From Gemmatimonas sp. (GTDB taxonomy: Bacteria > Gemmatimonadota > Gemmatimonadetes > Gemmatimonadales > Gemmatimonadaceae), in NCBI RefSeq assembly GCF_031426495.1, contig NZ_JANPLK010000049.1, positions 124,001-188,000 on the forward strand: a stretch of DNA of 64,000 nt, in the 5' to 3' direction. The position numbers and the translations under genes were made by a program. The notes under the pieces are model-generated. The model saw nothing but the letters and a program-made list of their open reading frames with translations. It was not told where the DNA came from and ran no database searches. Below, piece after piece: positions 1 through 7,850 of this stretch (its first letter is position 1; the number at the start of each line of letters is the position of its first letter).

Positions 1-6
1 AAGCGC

Positions 7-798
7 TTAGCGCTGAGCAGAAACAGTGATCATCCCGGCGCCCTCGAGCGCGCGCGAGCACAGGGCCCGTGAGGAACTGGCGAGGCCCGCAGGTGGAACG
101 TCCGGCTTGGGAAGCCGACGCGCCTCACGTGGGTCGGTGTCGACCTGAAACGCAAAGGCCAGACACACCTGTCGGCGCACGGGGACATTGCCCACGTGAG
201 AGACGCGGAAATTCCCGACCGTCAGCCATTGTTCGACGGAGCGGACGAAATCCGCATGGGTTCCCGCGAACAGGCGCACACTGTTCTTCTCGGGGCGGCC
301 GGTCGTATCGACCACAAACATCGCGAACACCGACCCGCGCGCACCAGCGAGTCGCTGCGCGTTGGGGAACGCCGGACCGCGTCCTCCCTTCGGAAAGAGC
401 GACGCTGCATCCACATCCACGTCCACATACGGCCGCGTGTCCGACTCGCGTTGGATCGGCAACGGGAAATCCTTCGGCGTCGGCGCTACTCCCGCTTCGA
501 TCTCGACCGGTACGCGATGCACGCGCGGCGCGGTTTTCCCGAACGAGAGCACGTAGCTCCCCGCGCTCGGCGCGACCACCGTGAACTGCCCCGTGGCATC
601 GGTGGTCGTTTCGTCGAGCGCCACCAGTCCGGTGTCGGACATCTGCACGAGGCGCACCACGTAGTCGACGGCCGGCTTCATGGTGCGGTCATCCGTCACG
701 CGGCCGCCGATGACCTGGGCGGAGAGCCTGTCGGGGAATGCGGACGCGGCCGTGGTCAACAATGCCGCCGCGAGAACGGAAGAACGCCAATATTCCAT
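7..798 (-). CDS. Secreted protein with carboxypeptidase-regulatory-like and TonB-C-like domains
   Basis: Predicted exported protein of 263 residues. A signal peptide covers about residues 1-28, with a hydrophobic core followed by a likely cleavage site after LSAQ. Residues 29-115 look like a carboxypeptidase-regulatory-like beta-sandwich (GGRVTDD start, DATGQFTV middle). Residues 150-225 resemble the C-terminal domain of TonB-type proteins (FVVDTTGRPE, then a long insert and a final beta strand). This pairing is common in secreted proteins of this type of bacterium; the role is unknown. It is divergent from the psd gene with 23 bases between start codons, and a TAATGT hexamer lies 6 nt before its ATG. 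The domain calls come from sequence pattern only. Confidence 0.75.
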   Translation of the reverse strand: MEYWRSSVLAAALLTTAASAFPDRLSAQVIGGRVTDDRTMKPAVDYVVRLVQMSDTGLVALDETTTDATGQFTVVAPSAGSYVLSFGKTAPRVHRVPVEIEAGVAPTPKDFPLPIQRESDTRPYVDVDVDAASLFPKGGRGPAFPNAQRLAGARGSVFAMFVVDTTGRPEKNSVRLFAGTHADFVRSVEQWLTVGNFRVSHVGNVPVRRQVCLAFAFQVDTDPREARRLPKPDVPPAGLASSSRALCSRALEGAGMITVSAQR

Positions 799-821
799 GA
801 CCGTACATTACATTCTGTCCC
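799..821. promoter_or_regulatory. Overlapping divergent promoters, probably leaderless
   Basis: The 23-base gap between two divergent genes holds a -10-like TAATGT at 805-810 on the minus strand, 6 nt before the ATG at 798. It also holds TACATT at 809-814 on the plus strand, 7 nt before the GTG at 822. Neither start has a Shine-Dalgarno-like purine run. Transcription would begin at or very near each start codon. No convincing -35 boxes are visible. Confidence 0.4.
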
Positions 822-1667
822 GTGTCCTCGCCTCTCTTCGTCATCGCCCAGTACCTGCTGCCCAAGCGGGCCCTCACGTCGCTGGCCGGCGCCTTCGCGT
901 CGGCCCGGCGCGGCGAACAGACGACCTCGGTGATCCGCTGGTTCGTGGCCAAGTACGGCGTCAACATGAGCGAGGCGGCCGAGCCGGACATCACCACGTA
1001 TGCCACGTTCAACGACTTCTTCACGCGTGCACTGAAGCCAGGCGCGCGATCCATTGCCCAGGCCGAGTTCGTGTGTCCGGTGGACGGCGCGATCAGTCAG
1101 CTCGGTCCCATCACCGGCGATCAGATCTTTCAGGCGAAGGGGCACAGTTACTCCACCACGGCGCTGGTCGGTGGCGATGCATCACTGGCCGCGCCCTACG
1201 CCAACGGGGACTTCGCCACGATCTATCTGAGCCCCAGGGATTACCATCGCATTCACATGCCGTGCGATGGGCGTCTGGTGCGCATGATTCACGTGCCTGG
1301 CGACTTGTTCTCAGTGAATCCCACCACCGCGCGCGGCGTGCCAGGACTGTTCGCGCGCAACGAACGCGTGGTGTGCCTGTTCGAGGGCGCCCACGGGCCG
1401 TTCGTGATGGTGCTGGTGGGCGCCACGATCGTGGGCAGCATGGCCACCGTGTGGCACGGTATCGTGAACCCGCCGCGCCCGGGCACGGTGCGCGAGTGGG
1501 ACTACACCGACCAGACCATCCATCTCGCCCAAGGCGACGAGATGGGACGTTTCCTGCTAGGCTCTACGGTGGTGATGCTCTTCCCGCCGAAGACCGTCAC
1601 GTTCACCGCGCCGTGGGCCGCCGAACGGCCCGTGCGCATGGGTGAACCGATGGGGACGCGGCCGTAA
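822..1667 (+). CDS. psd: Phosphatidylserine decarboxylase proenzyme
   Basis: Makes phosphatidylethanolamine by decarboxylating phosphatidylserine at the inner membrane. The 281-residue protein has the family hallmarks: VDGAISQLG with Asp88, YHRIHMP with His142/His145, and the self-cleavage motif LGST at 246-249, where Ser248 becomes the pyruvoyl group of the alpha chain. Length and motif order match bacterial proenzymes of about 280-320 residues. The start is GTG at 822; it follows a TACATT hexamer by 7 nt and no ribosome-binding site is seen. Its stop abuts the stop of the convergent YfhO-type gene with no intergenic space. No pssA partner is visible in the window. Confidence 0.95.
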   Translation: MSSPLFVIAQYLLPKRALTSLAGAFASARRGEQTTSVIRWFVAKYGVNMSEAAEPDITTYATFNDFFTRALKPGARSIAQAEFVCPVDGAISQLGPITGDQIFQAKGHSYSTTALVGGDASLAAPYANGDFATIYLSPRDYHRIHMPCDGRLVRMIHVPGDLFSVNPTTARGVPGLFARNERVVCLFEGAHGPFVMVLVGATIVGSMATVWHGIVNPPRPGTVREWDYTDQTIHLAQGDEMGRFLLGSTVVMLFPPKTVTFTAPWAAERPVRMGEPMGTRP

Positions 1668-4058
1668 CTACGCGGTCTTCTTGGTGCCGAACGACACGAA
1701 CATCGGCACGAACATCATCGCCGCCGCCAGCAGCAACGAGATCACGCTGATCATTTTGCCACGCGCGTAGGTCGGCGAGTCGAACCACAACCGCACCTCC
1801 TTCGCCCCCGGCGGAATATCCACGCTGATCAGCGTGTGATCGGCGCGACGCACGATGCCCGGCTTGCCATCCACTTCGGCGTGCCAATCCGGATACCAGT
1901 TCTCCGATACCAGCAACTGACTAGTCGCTGCTTCGGCACCGGTGAGCGATATGCGCATCTTGCCGGCGCTCCACTCGGTCACCGTGGCCTTCACCTGCGG
2001 CGTGGGGAACGGCGGCGTGGCGTTTGGCGACGTGGCGGTGGACGTATCAGGCAACAACGCCACGTTGCTGATCGGGAAGCGTGGATCGATCACCGTGGCC
2101 ATCCCCTGCTCTTCGGTCAGCTTGGCCGACACCGGCAGCACGCGCGCATACGCCGGCGTGGTGTCGCTTTCGTACAGCGTGGCCGTGGTGCCGAAGGCCG
2201 TGGGCGACGGCGGCACGACCAAGTGGAAGCCGGGCACCGGCTGCGTGTCGGGCAGGATGAGATACCGGATCGACAGCAGGTCGAACATGTTCGGCGTGAG
2301 CAGGTTGCGGAATCCTTCCTTCGCTCCGGCCAGCTCGTTGTAGCGCTGCAACTGGAAGCCGTGGTAGCCCATCGCACTCGGGATGCGATACGCCATCAGG
2401 ATCGACTGCTGATAACTGGCACCGCCGTCTATCAAGCGATACGGCGGCGGTACTTTCCGGAGGTATCCCGTAACTGCATCATCGGCGAATTGCGTGCTGG
2501 CCCGCGGCGAGAACGTAAAGAACAGCTTGTCGAAGCTCCACAGGTCGATTCCAACAAGAGTCACCAGGGCGACCGTCGCGACCCGAGGTACAATTTTTCC
2601 GGCCGTCGTGGCCCAGAGCACAGCACCGCCGAGCACCACGAACACCAGCAACCGCACCGCACCACTTTGAAGATTAGGCGCGTTGGCGGCAACACCCTCC
2701 AGTCGCTCCGGAATCGCCAACGACTGGGCGAGCCCCTGCAATCCGCCGACAGCACCAAGCAGCGCAAACGCCGCCGTGCCACCGACCACGATCAATACCG
2801 TACGCATCGGGACAGCTCGCGCGAACAGCCGATCAACGCCAACGCCCGCTAGCACGCATACAAAGAACGCCGGAAGATAGAACACCATGCCCATCGCACG
2901 AATCTTTTTCACGAGCGGCAGCAGCTCGTAGAAGGGCTTGTAGAACGGTGTGTACCCCGCAAATGAGAACATCAGGAAGAACAGCGCGCTCGCCCCAAGC
3001 ACAATCACCAGTCGACGACGTGCTTTGTCGCCCAGCGCCAGCGCTGCCAGAGCCAGCGGCAGAAAGCTCATGTACTCGGTGTGAAACTTGATGGGGTTGC
3101 GACCCCAGTACTGATCGAGCACGCCGTTGAACTGCGGCAACAGCAAGCCGAAGATCTCGGATGGTGGCAGTGCATAGCTCGTCGCAAACTGCCAGCCGGT
3201 ATCCGGTCCCCCCTCGGCGCGCGGTGAGTACGGCACGTACTCCAGAAACGGCAGCACCTGCAGCGCGGTAATGCCGCAGCCAATGACCACGGCTATCAAT
3301 GAGAATCCCAGCGCTTTCACAGGATTTACATCAGTCGGTCGCTGGGGATCGAAGAACACGAGGTACAACGCCCAGATGCCGAGCGCGAGCAACAGGAAGT
3401 ACGCCGGGTGGTAATGTCCGAGTACCATAAGGGCGACCACGAAGGCAAACGCCCCGTAGCACCACGTCTTGCCGTGCCGGATAGCGCCAAGCAGCGTCCA
3501 GAATGCCAATGGCGCGATGGCGGCCACGAACAACTTGCCGTCATGCCCCGGGCTCATCTGCGACGCCACGATACCCGTGAGTTCGTACGCCACCCCGGCA
3601 ATCACACTCGCATTCCACGAGAGCCCGAGCGACCGACAGAAGCGATAGGTGAACCACCCGGTCAGCACGAAGTGAATCGCCATACCGAGCGTGATCGCGA
3701 CATCCACCGGCATGATCCATCGGAGCCACGCGGTCGGATAGAAAATGTCGCCGTGCATCGCTGCGATGTACGGCAGGCCGCCGTACAGATACGGATTCCA
3801 CTGCGGAATAGCGCCGTCTTTCAGGAACGATTCGGCGCCGAACAGGCGGAACGAGTAGCCGGCGATGAACATGTCGGAGCGACTCCCACCGAACAGCATC
3901 TGTCCGGTGAGGAGCGGCCAGAGCAACAGCATCGCGGCGCCGAGACACAGCGCGAAGGCGAGCGTGTGGTCGAGCGTATACGAACGCGTCGGCCCGGCAC
4001 TCGGCGTGGCCGAAATGGTGGAATTGGCGGAAGGCATCGGGGAAAAGTAGACCGCCAT
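1668..4058 (-). CDS. YfhO-family multi-spanning membrane protein (putative glycosyltransferase)
   Basis: A 796-residue polytopic protein resembling the YfhO family, which is linked to glycosylation of cell-wall polymers in Firmicutes and is of unclear role elsewhere. The first 35 residues are hydrophilic and are followed by a first membrane helix (about 33-52). An extracytoplasmic loop with the family-typical PQWNPYLYGGLPYIA follows, then about 11 further hydrophobic segments to residue 520. A periplasmic domain contains SENWYPDWHAEVDG, a pattern seen near the end of these proteins, and one last helix lies at about 768-790. ATG at 4058 is used; ATG at 4037 is possible. Only 13 bases separate it from the divergent gene at 4072. 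Confidence 0.85.
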   Translation of the reverse strand: MAVYFSPMPSANSTISATPSAGPTRSYTLDHTLAFALCLGAAMLLLWPLLTGQMLFGGSRSDMFIAGYSFRLFGAESFLKDGAIPQWNPYLYGGLPYIAAMHGDIFYPTAWLRWIMPVDVAITLGMAIHFVLTGWFTYRFCRSLGLSWNASVIAGVAYELTGIVASQMSPGHDGKLFVAAIAPLAFWTLLGAIRHGKTWCYGAFAFVVALMVLGHYHPAYFLLLALGIWALYLVFFDPQRPTDVNPVKALGFSLIAVVIGCGITALQVLPFLEYVPYSPRAEGGPDTGWQFATSYALPPSEIFGLLLPQFNGVLDQYWGRNPIKFHTEYMSFLPLALAALALGDKARRRLVIVLGASALFFLMFSFAGYTPFYKPFYELLPLVKKIRAMGMVFYLPAFFVCVLAGVGVDRLFARAVPMRTVLIVVGGTAAFALLGAVGGLQGLAQSLAIPERLEGVAANAPNLQSGAVRLLVFVVLGGAVLWATTAGKIVPRVATVALVTLVGIDLWSFDKLFFTFSPRASTQFADDAVTGYLRKVPPPYRLIDGGASYQQSILMAYRIPSAMGYHGFQLQRYNELAGAKEGFRNLLTPNMFDLLSIRYLILPDTQPVPGFHLVVPPSPTAFGTTATLYESDTTPAYARVLPVSAKLTEEQGMATVIDPRFPISNVALLPDTSTATSPNATPPFPTPQVKATVTEWSAGKMRISLTGAEAATSQLLVSENWYPDWHAEVDGKPGIVRRADHTLISVDIPPGAKEVRLWFDSPTYARGKMISVISLLLAAAMMFVPMFVSFGTKKTA

Positions 4059-4059
4059 T

Positions 4060-4065
4060 TATGAT
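4060..4065 (+). promoter_or_regulatory. Putative -10 element for a leaderless mRNA
   Basis: TATGAT lies 6 nt before the ATG at 4072, inside a 13-base divergent gap. No ribosome-binding site precedes that ATG, so transcription probably starts at the start codon. No good -35 box is visible. Confidence 0.35.
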
Positions 4066-4071
4066 TCATCT

Positions 4072-4563
4072 ATGCATTGCCCTCCACTGGCTGCCGTTTT
4101 CGCGCTTTCGATCATGATCGCCGCCTCGCTGGGCGGCCAAGGCCGGCCACTCGTGGGCAGCGTGGGCCCGCAGGCGTTCGGACCGCCCGCCCCGGCGCCC
4201 AAGCCGATCGGAGGTCTTTCGTCGCGTCCCATACCGCGCGGAGAGCCCAGGGTGGGGTACCTGCCCTACCGCGTGGCCGACGCACCCCGGTTCCGCGGCG
4301 GCGTTGCGGTAAGCGCCCCCAGCGCCCCCGAGCGCGCGCCACGCCGCCCCACCTGGACGCCCACCGCCGAGAAGCCGAAGTGGGTGATCGACACCACGCT
4401 CACGCCGGTGCAGTCGCAGCGGGATCTCCTCGTGACCGACGTGGTGTGCAACTACGCGGGGGCCTGCCGAGCAAGAACCCAGCGCGTGGCGGCCCGTTGG
4501 GTGGCACGCTGCGGCTGCTATGCCTTCGCCGACGGGTGGAATCGCGTGTGGCGCGTGGAGTAA
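4072..4563 (+). CDS. Hypothetical small secreted protein
   Basis: A 163-residue protein with a likely signal peptide (hydrophobic stretch about 5-22) and then a proline-rich, low-complexity linker (residues 30-120). The C-terminal 45 residues contain VVCNYAGACRARTQR and end in CGCYAFADGWNRVWRVE, giving four cysteines that could form disulfides outside the cytoplasm. I do not recognise the family. The gene ends 13 bases before the ATG of the alpha/beta hydrolase gene on the same strand, so the two may be cotranscribed. Its reality is supported by the signal peptide and the compact fit between neighbours, but not by homology. Confidence 0.55.
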   Translation: MHCPPLAAVFALSIMIAASLGGQGRPLVGSVGPQAFGPPAPAPKPIGGLSSRPIPRGEPRVGYLPYRVADAPRFRGGVAVSAPSAPERAPRRPTWTPTAEKPKWVIDTTLTPVQSQRDLLVTDVVCNYAGACRARTQRVAARWVARCGCYAFADGWNRVWRVE

Positions 4564-4576
4564 GTTCCGCCGCACT

Positions 4577-5509
4577 ATGACACGACGTATTCTAGCGATC
4601 GCCGCTGCCGTGGCCCTCATCGCGGCCGGCGTGGCCCTGTACACCCCCGATGCTGACCAAGACACGCTCCGCGCCCGCTACCTCGCCAGCGCAAGCGACT
4701 TACGCACGATCGAAGGCACGTCGTTGCACGTCCGCGATACCGGACCACGCGATGCACCGGCGCTGATCCTGCTGCACGGCTTCGGCTCGAGCTTGCATAC
4801 GTGGGAGCCGTGGGCCCGCGCGCTCGATAGCACCTATCGCGTGATTCGCTTCGACTTTCCCGGCAGCGGCCTGAGTGCGCCCGACGCCACCGGCGACTAC
4901 GCCGACATGCGCAGCATGCAGCTACTGGCCACGCTCATGGACACGCTGGGGGTGCAGCGCGCCACGCTTATCGGCAACTCGATGGGCGGCCGGATCGCCT
5001 GGGCGTTCGCCGCCCGATATCCCGAGCGCGTGGAGACGCTGGTGCTGATCTCGCCCGACGGCTTTGCGAGTCCGGGCTTCGAGTATGACAAACCAGCCGA
5101 CGTACCGCTCGTCCTGCCACTCATGCGCTACGTGATGCCGAGATCGGTGTTTCGCATGAGTCTCGAGCCGGCGTATGCCGATCAGCGTGTACTCACCGAC
5201 GGCCTGGTGGCTCGCTACTACGATCTCATGCTCGCGCCGGGCGCGCGCGACGCGATGCTGCAGCGCCTGCGTCAGACGATTCTCATCAATCCCATTCCGC
5301 AGCTCCGGCAGATTCAGGCACCAACGTTGCTGTTGTGGGGACAACAGGATCAGATGATCCCCTTCAGCAATGCCGCCGACTACATGAAGGCATTGCCGCA
5401 GGCCACGCTGGTGCCGCTGCCCAACGTGGGGCATCTCCCGTTCGAGGAGACGCCGACGGCCGCGCTCGTGCCGTTGCGTCAGTTCCTCTCGCAGCGCCTC
5501 TCTCACTGA
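4577..5509 (+). CDS. Alpha/beta hydrolase, membrane-anchored or secreted
   Basis: A 310-residue serine hydrolase. Residues 5-22 form a hydrophobic N-terminal segment (signal anchor or signal peptide). The oxyanion-hole motif LLHGFGSS is at about 65-72, the nucleophile elbow GNSMGG has Ser135, the acid is probably in WGQQDQMIP, and the catalytic His is in VGHLPFEE near 286. The overall pattern is like epoxide-hydrolase or C-C hydrolase relatives, so the substrate cannot be named. I chose ATG 4577 over an upstream in-frame ATG at 4520, because the shorter form starts directly with the signal sequence and does not overlap the previous gene. The next gene follows after 8 bases, suggesting an operon. 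Confidence 0.88.
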   Translation: MTRRILAIAAAVALIAAGVALYTPDADQDTLRARYLASASDLRTIEGTSLHVRDTGPRDAPALILLHGFGSSLHTWEPWARALDSTYRVIRFDFPGSGLSAPDATGDYADMRSMQLLATLMDTLGVQRATLIGNSMGGRIAWAFAARYPERVETLVLISPDGFASPGFEYDKPADVPLVLPLMRYVMPRSVFRMSLEPAYADQRVLTDGLVARYYDLMLAPGARDAMLQRLRQTILINPIPQLRQIQAPTLLLWGQQDQMIPFSNAADYMKALPQATLVPLPNVGHLPFEETPTAALVPLRQFLSQRLSH

Positions 5510-5517
5510 GACATCTC

Positions 5518-6438
5518 ATGGCTCGACGGGTCGCCATAATCGGCACCGGCTGGGTAGGATCGAGCGTGGCCATCTCCACGCTGCAACTAGGCGTGGCCGA
5601 CGAACTCCTGCTGTACGACGCCCGCACCGAGGTCGCCGAAGGGGAGGCGATGGATCTCGCGCAGGGGAGTTCGTTCTACCCCGGCGCCACCGTGCGCACG
5701 GCGTCGATCGAGGAGATGATCGACGCCGACGCGATCGTGATCGCGGCCGGGCGCAACGGCAAGCCCGGCGAATCGCGACTGGCCTTGCTGCGCGACAACG
5801 CCGCGTTGGCGCAGGAACTCGGCGCGCGCCTTTCGGCCGCGCGCGGCGTGATCGTCGTGGTCACCAATCCGGTCGACGTGCTCACGCGCGTGGTCCTCGA
5901 AGCCTCGGGACTGCCGCCAGCGCGCGTGATCGGGACCGGCACCATGCTTGACACGGCACGCCTTCGCGAGGCACTCGGACGCGCGCTCGACCTCGACCCG
6001 CGCTCAGTACATGCGCAGGTCGTCGGCGAACACGGCGACTCCGAAGTGGTGCTCTGGTCGAGTGTGCAGATAGGCGGCGTGCCGCTGGCGCAGTGGCCCG
6101 GGTGGAGTGCCGATCGCGAAACGCCCATGGCCAACGAGGTGCGCACCGCCGCCTACGAGATCATCAAGCGCAAAGGCGCCACCAATCACGCCATCGGCTT
6201 GGTCACCGCCACGTTGCTGCGCACGATCCTGCGCGGTGAGCGTCGCGTGCTGACGGTATCACGATGGCAGGAGGGCGCGTCGGGCGTGCGCGACGTGGCG
6301 CTTTCCATGCCGACCATCGTGGGCAGTGGCGGCGCGGAGATCGTGCTCGAGCCGGAAATGCTGCCACAAGAACGCGAACGCCTCGAGCGTTCGGCTCAGG
6401 TGCTGCGCGATGCGTATGCGAGTGTGCGCGACGCGTAG
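5518..6438 (+). CDS. L-lactate dehydrogenase-family 2-hydroxyacid dehydrogenase
   Basis: A 306-residue NAD-dependent enzyme of the lactate/malate dehydrogenase family. It has the Rossmann motif GTGWVGSS at 9-16, Asp34 for NAD specificity, the mobile loop (RNGKPGESR, 79-87), Asp145 and Arg148 (LDTARLR), catalytic His172 in GEHGDSE, and Thr222. Arg87 (Arg109 in classical numbering) is present. The specificity position that is Gln in lactate and Arg in malate dehydrogenases is Gly81. The body of the protein is closer to lactate dehydrogenases, but the substrate may be a bulkier 2-oxoacid. ATG 5518 is chosen because it starts exactly at the Rossmann strand. The 3' end overlaps the convergent cyclase gene by 43 bases. 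Confidence 0.85.
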   Translation: MARRVAIIGTGWVGSSVAISTLQLGVADELLLYDARTEVAEGEAMDLAQGSSFYPGATVRTASIEEMIDADAIVIAAGRNGKPGESRLALLRDNAALAQELGARLSAARGVIVVVTNPVDVLTRVVLEASGLPPARVIGTGTMLDTARLREALGRALDLDPRSVHAQVVGEHGDSEVVLWSSVQIGGVPLAQWPGWSADRETPMANEVRTAAYEIIKRKGATNHAIGLVTATLLRTILRGERRVLTVSRWQEGASGVRDVALSMPTIVGSGGAEIVLEPEMLPQERERLERSAQVLRDAYASVRDA

Positions 6439-7118
6439 GGGACCGTAGCGAACGCGCGTACGGGAAAGGTCCCCACGCCCACCAGCTTGGGCGGCACGGC
6501 GGTAAAGCTGAAGCCTGAATCGGGCAGCAGCTGCAGATTGCACAGATGCTCGGCGATCAGGATCTCCTTGCGCAGCAACACCGTGTGCACCGGACGCGTA
6601 CCGCGCTCGGTATTGTCGATGTTCATCGAGTCGATCCCCACCAGCACCGCGCCGGCATCGCGCAACCAGATCGCGGCCTGCTCGGTGAGATACGGATGCC
6701 CCTCGAAGTAGGCATCGGTGCCCCAGTGCGCGTCCCACCCCGTGTGCACGAGCACCGCCTTGCCACGCACTTCGGGCAGCGAGAGTTGCGCCGACAATTG
6801 CGCGACATCGATCGCGCGCTCCGCACGCGTGGTCGCGCGCACCACGAGTGCGGATTGATCGACAAACCGTTCCAGCGGCATCGACGCCGTGTCGCGTCCA
6901 TCGGCGTAGCGATGGAACGGACAGTCGATGTACGTGCCGGTGTTGGTGATCAGCTCCACGCGACCGATCTGAAACTCGGTACCCGGTTCGTACAACGCAC
7001 GTGAGTCTTCCCGACTCAGGTAGTCGCAGATCACCGGCGCTGGCAGACCTTTGTAGTACACCACGCCATCCTCGATGGCGTGGCTCAGGTCTACCAGTGT
7101 ATGCGCCTGCACATTCAC
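6396..7118 (-). CDS. Metal-dependent cyclase-family hydrolase (kynurenine formamidase-like)
   Basis: A 240-residue protein of the cyclase/kynurenine formamidase family, which hydrolyses small amides or lactones using a metal site. It has LSHAIEDG near the N-terminus, NTGTYIDCPFHR at 59-70, GIDSMNID, PVHTVLL and AEHLCNL in the usual order. In kynurenine formamidases the first motif is HxGTHxDxPxH. Here the first and second histidines are Asn59 and Tyr63, while Asp65 and His69 are kept. I believe this variant recurs in a subfamily, so the substrate should not be called formylkynurenine. GTG start at 7118; tail-to-tail overlap with the dehydrogenase gene. Confidence 0.8.
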   Translation of the reverse strand: MNVQAHTLVDLSHAIEDGVVYYKGLPAPVICDYLSREDSRALYEPGTEFQIGRVELITNTGTYIDCPFHRYADGRDTASMPLERFVDQSALVVRATTRAERAIDVAQLSAQLSLPEVRGKAVLVHTGWDAHWGTDAYFEGHPYLTEQAAIWLRDAGAVLVGIDSMNIDNTERGTRPVHTVLLRKEILIAEHLCNLQLLPDSGFSFTAVPPKLVGVGTFPVRAFATVPYASRTLAYASRST

Positions 7119-7136
7119 GGTCGCGTCACTCCTCGT

Positions 7137-7754
7137 TCAGGAGCCGGAGGCCACGCCGCAGGCAATGCGAGCACCCGAGTTTCCCGACGGATCCGTCTTG
7201 TAGTCGTCGGCGGTGGCATGAATCACGATGGCGGCACCATCGGCGTCGAGCAGTGGGTTTTCGCCACGCAGCGAACCGGCCGGCGTCGACATCTTCACCA
7301 CGGCGCTGCTGTCGGCACCGACGGTGACGTTCATGAGATCGCCGTGATGCGGACCGGCTTCGTTCGTGCTGCCGTGCTGCTTGGGCGTGGGGCTCCAGTG
7401 CGGTCCGGCGCTGGCGAAATCAGGAGCGTCGCAACGACCGACGGCATGGATATGCATGCCGTGCACACCCGGCGGCAGGCCGCGCAGCGTGCCGTCCACC
7501 GAAATCGCGGCGCCGGCGTCGGCGAACGTCAGCACGCCGAGTTCACGGCCGCCCGCATCGACCACCCTCGCGGTCACGCCAGCGCTGGCGCCGGCCGTCG
7601 CGGTGGAATCGAGTGTCAACGACGCGGCGGAATCGGCCGCCATGGCCGAATCCTTGGCTGAGGCATCCTCGGCCTTACTGCAAGCCGCGAAGAGGAGCGC
7701 GACGCCGAGCGCGGCGGAGGCGCGGCGAGCGAGGCGGGGCGAGGCGGAGCGCAT
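7137..7754 (-). CDS. sodC: Cu/Zn superoxide dismutase lipoprotein
   Basis: Dismutates superoxide outside the cytoplasm. The 205-residue precursor has a lipoprotein signal (LLFAACSK), a 45-residue Ala/Ser-rich linker, then the dismutase domain. Metal ligands are visible in order: MHIHAVG (two His), AGPHWSP, KQHG, GPHHGDLMN (His and Asp), and VIHATADDY. The disulfide cysteines lie in GRCDAP and RIACGV, and the active-site Arg precedes the second Cys. ATG 7754 is chosen because it begins the lipoprotein signal and has AGGA 8 nt upstream. The open frame runs much further upstream, but only as the antisense of the amine oxidase gene. Confidence 0.93.
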   Translation of the reverse strand: MRSASPRLARRASAALGVALLFAACSKAEDASAKDSAMAADSAASLTLDSTATAGASAGVTARVVDAGGRELGVLTFADAGAAISVDGTLRGLPPGVHGMHIHAVGRCDAPDFASAGPHWSPTPKQHGSTNEAGPHHGDLMNVTVGADSSAVVKMSTPAGSLRGENPLLDADGAAIVIHATADDYKTDPSGNSGARIACGVASGS

Positions 7755-7850
7755 AGGCGTGTCCTGGCGGTTTGGGAGATCGGGGCAGAGCAACAAGTCT
7801 ACTGCACGGGCCGTGCTAGGCGAGTCGATTTGCGGTAGCTTGCCCGCCCA

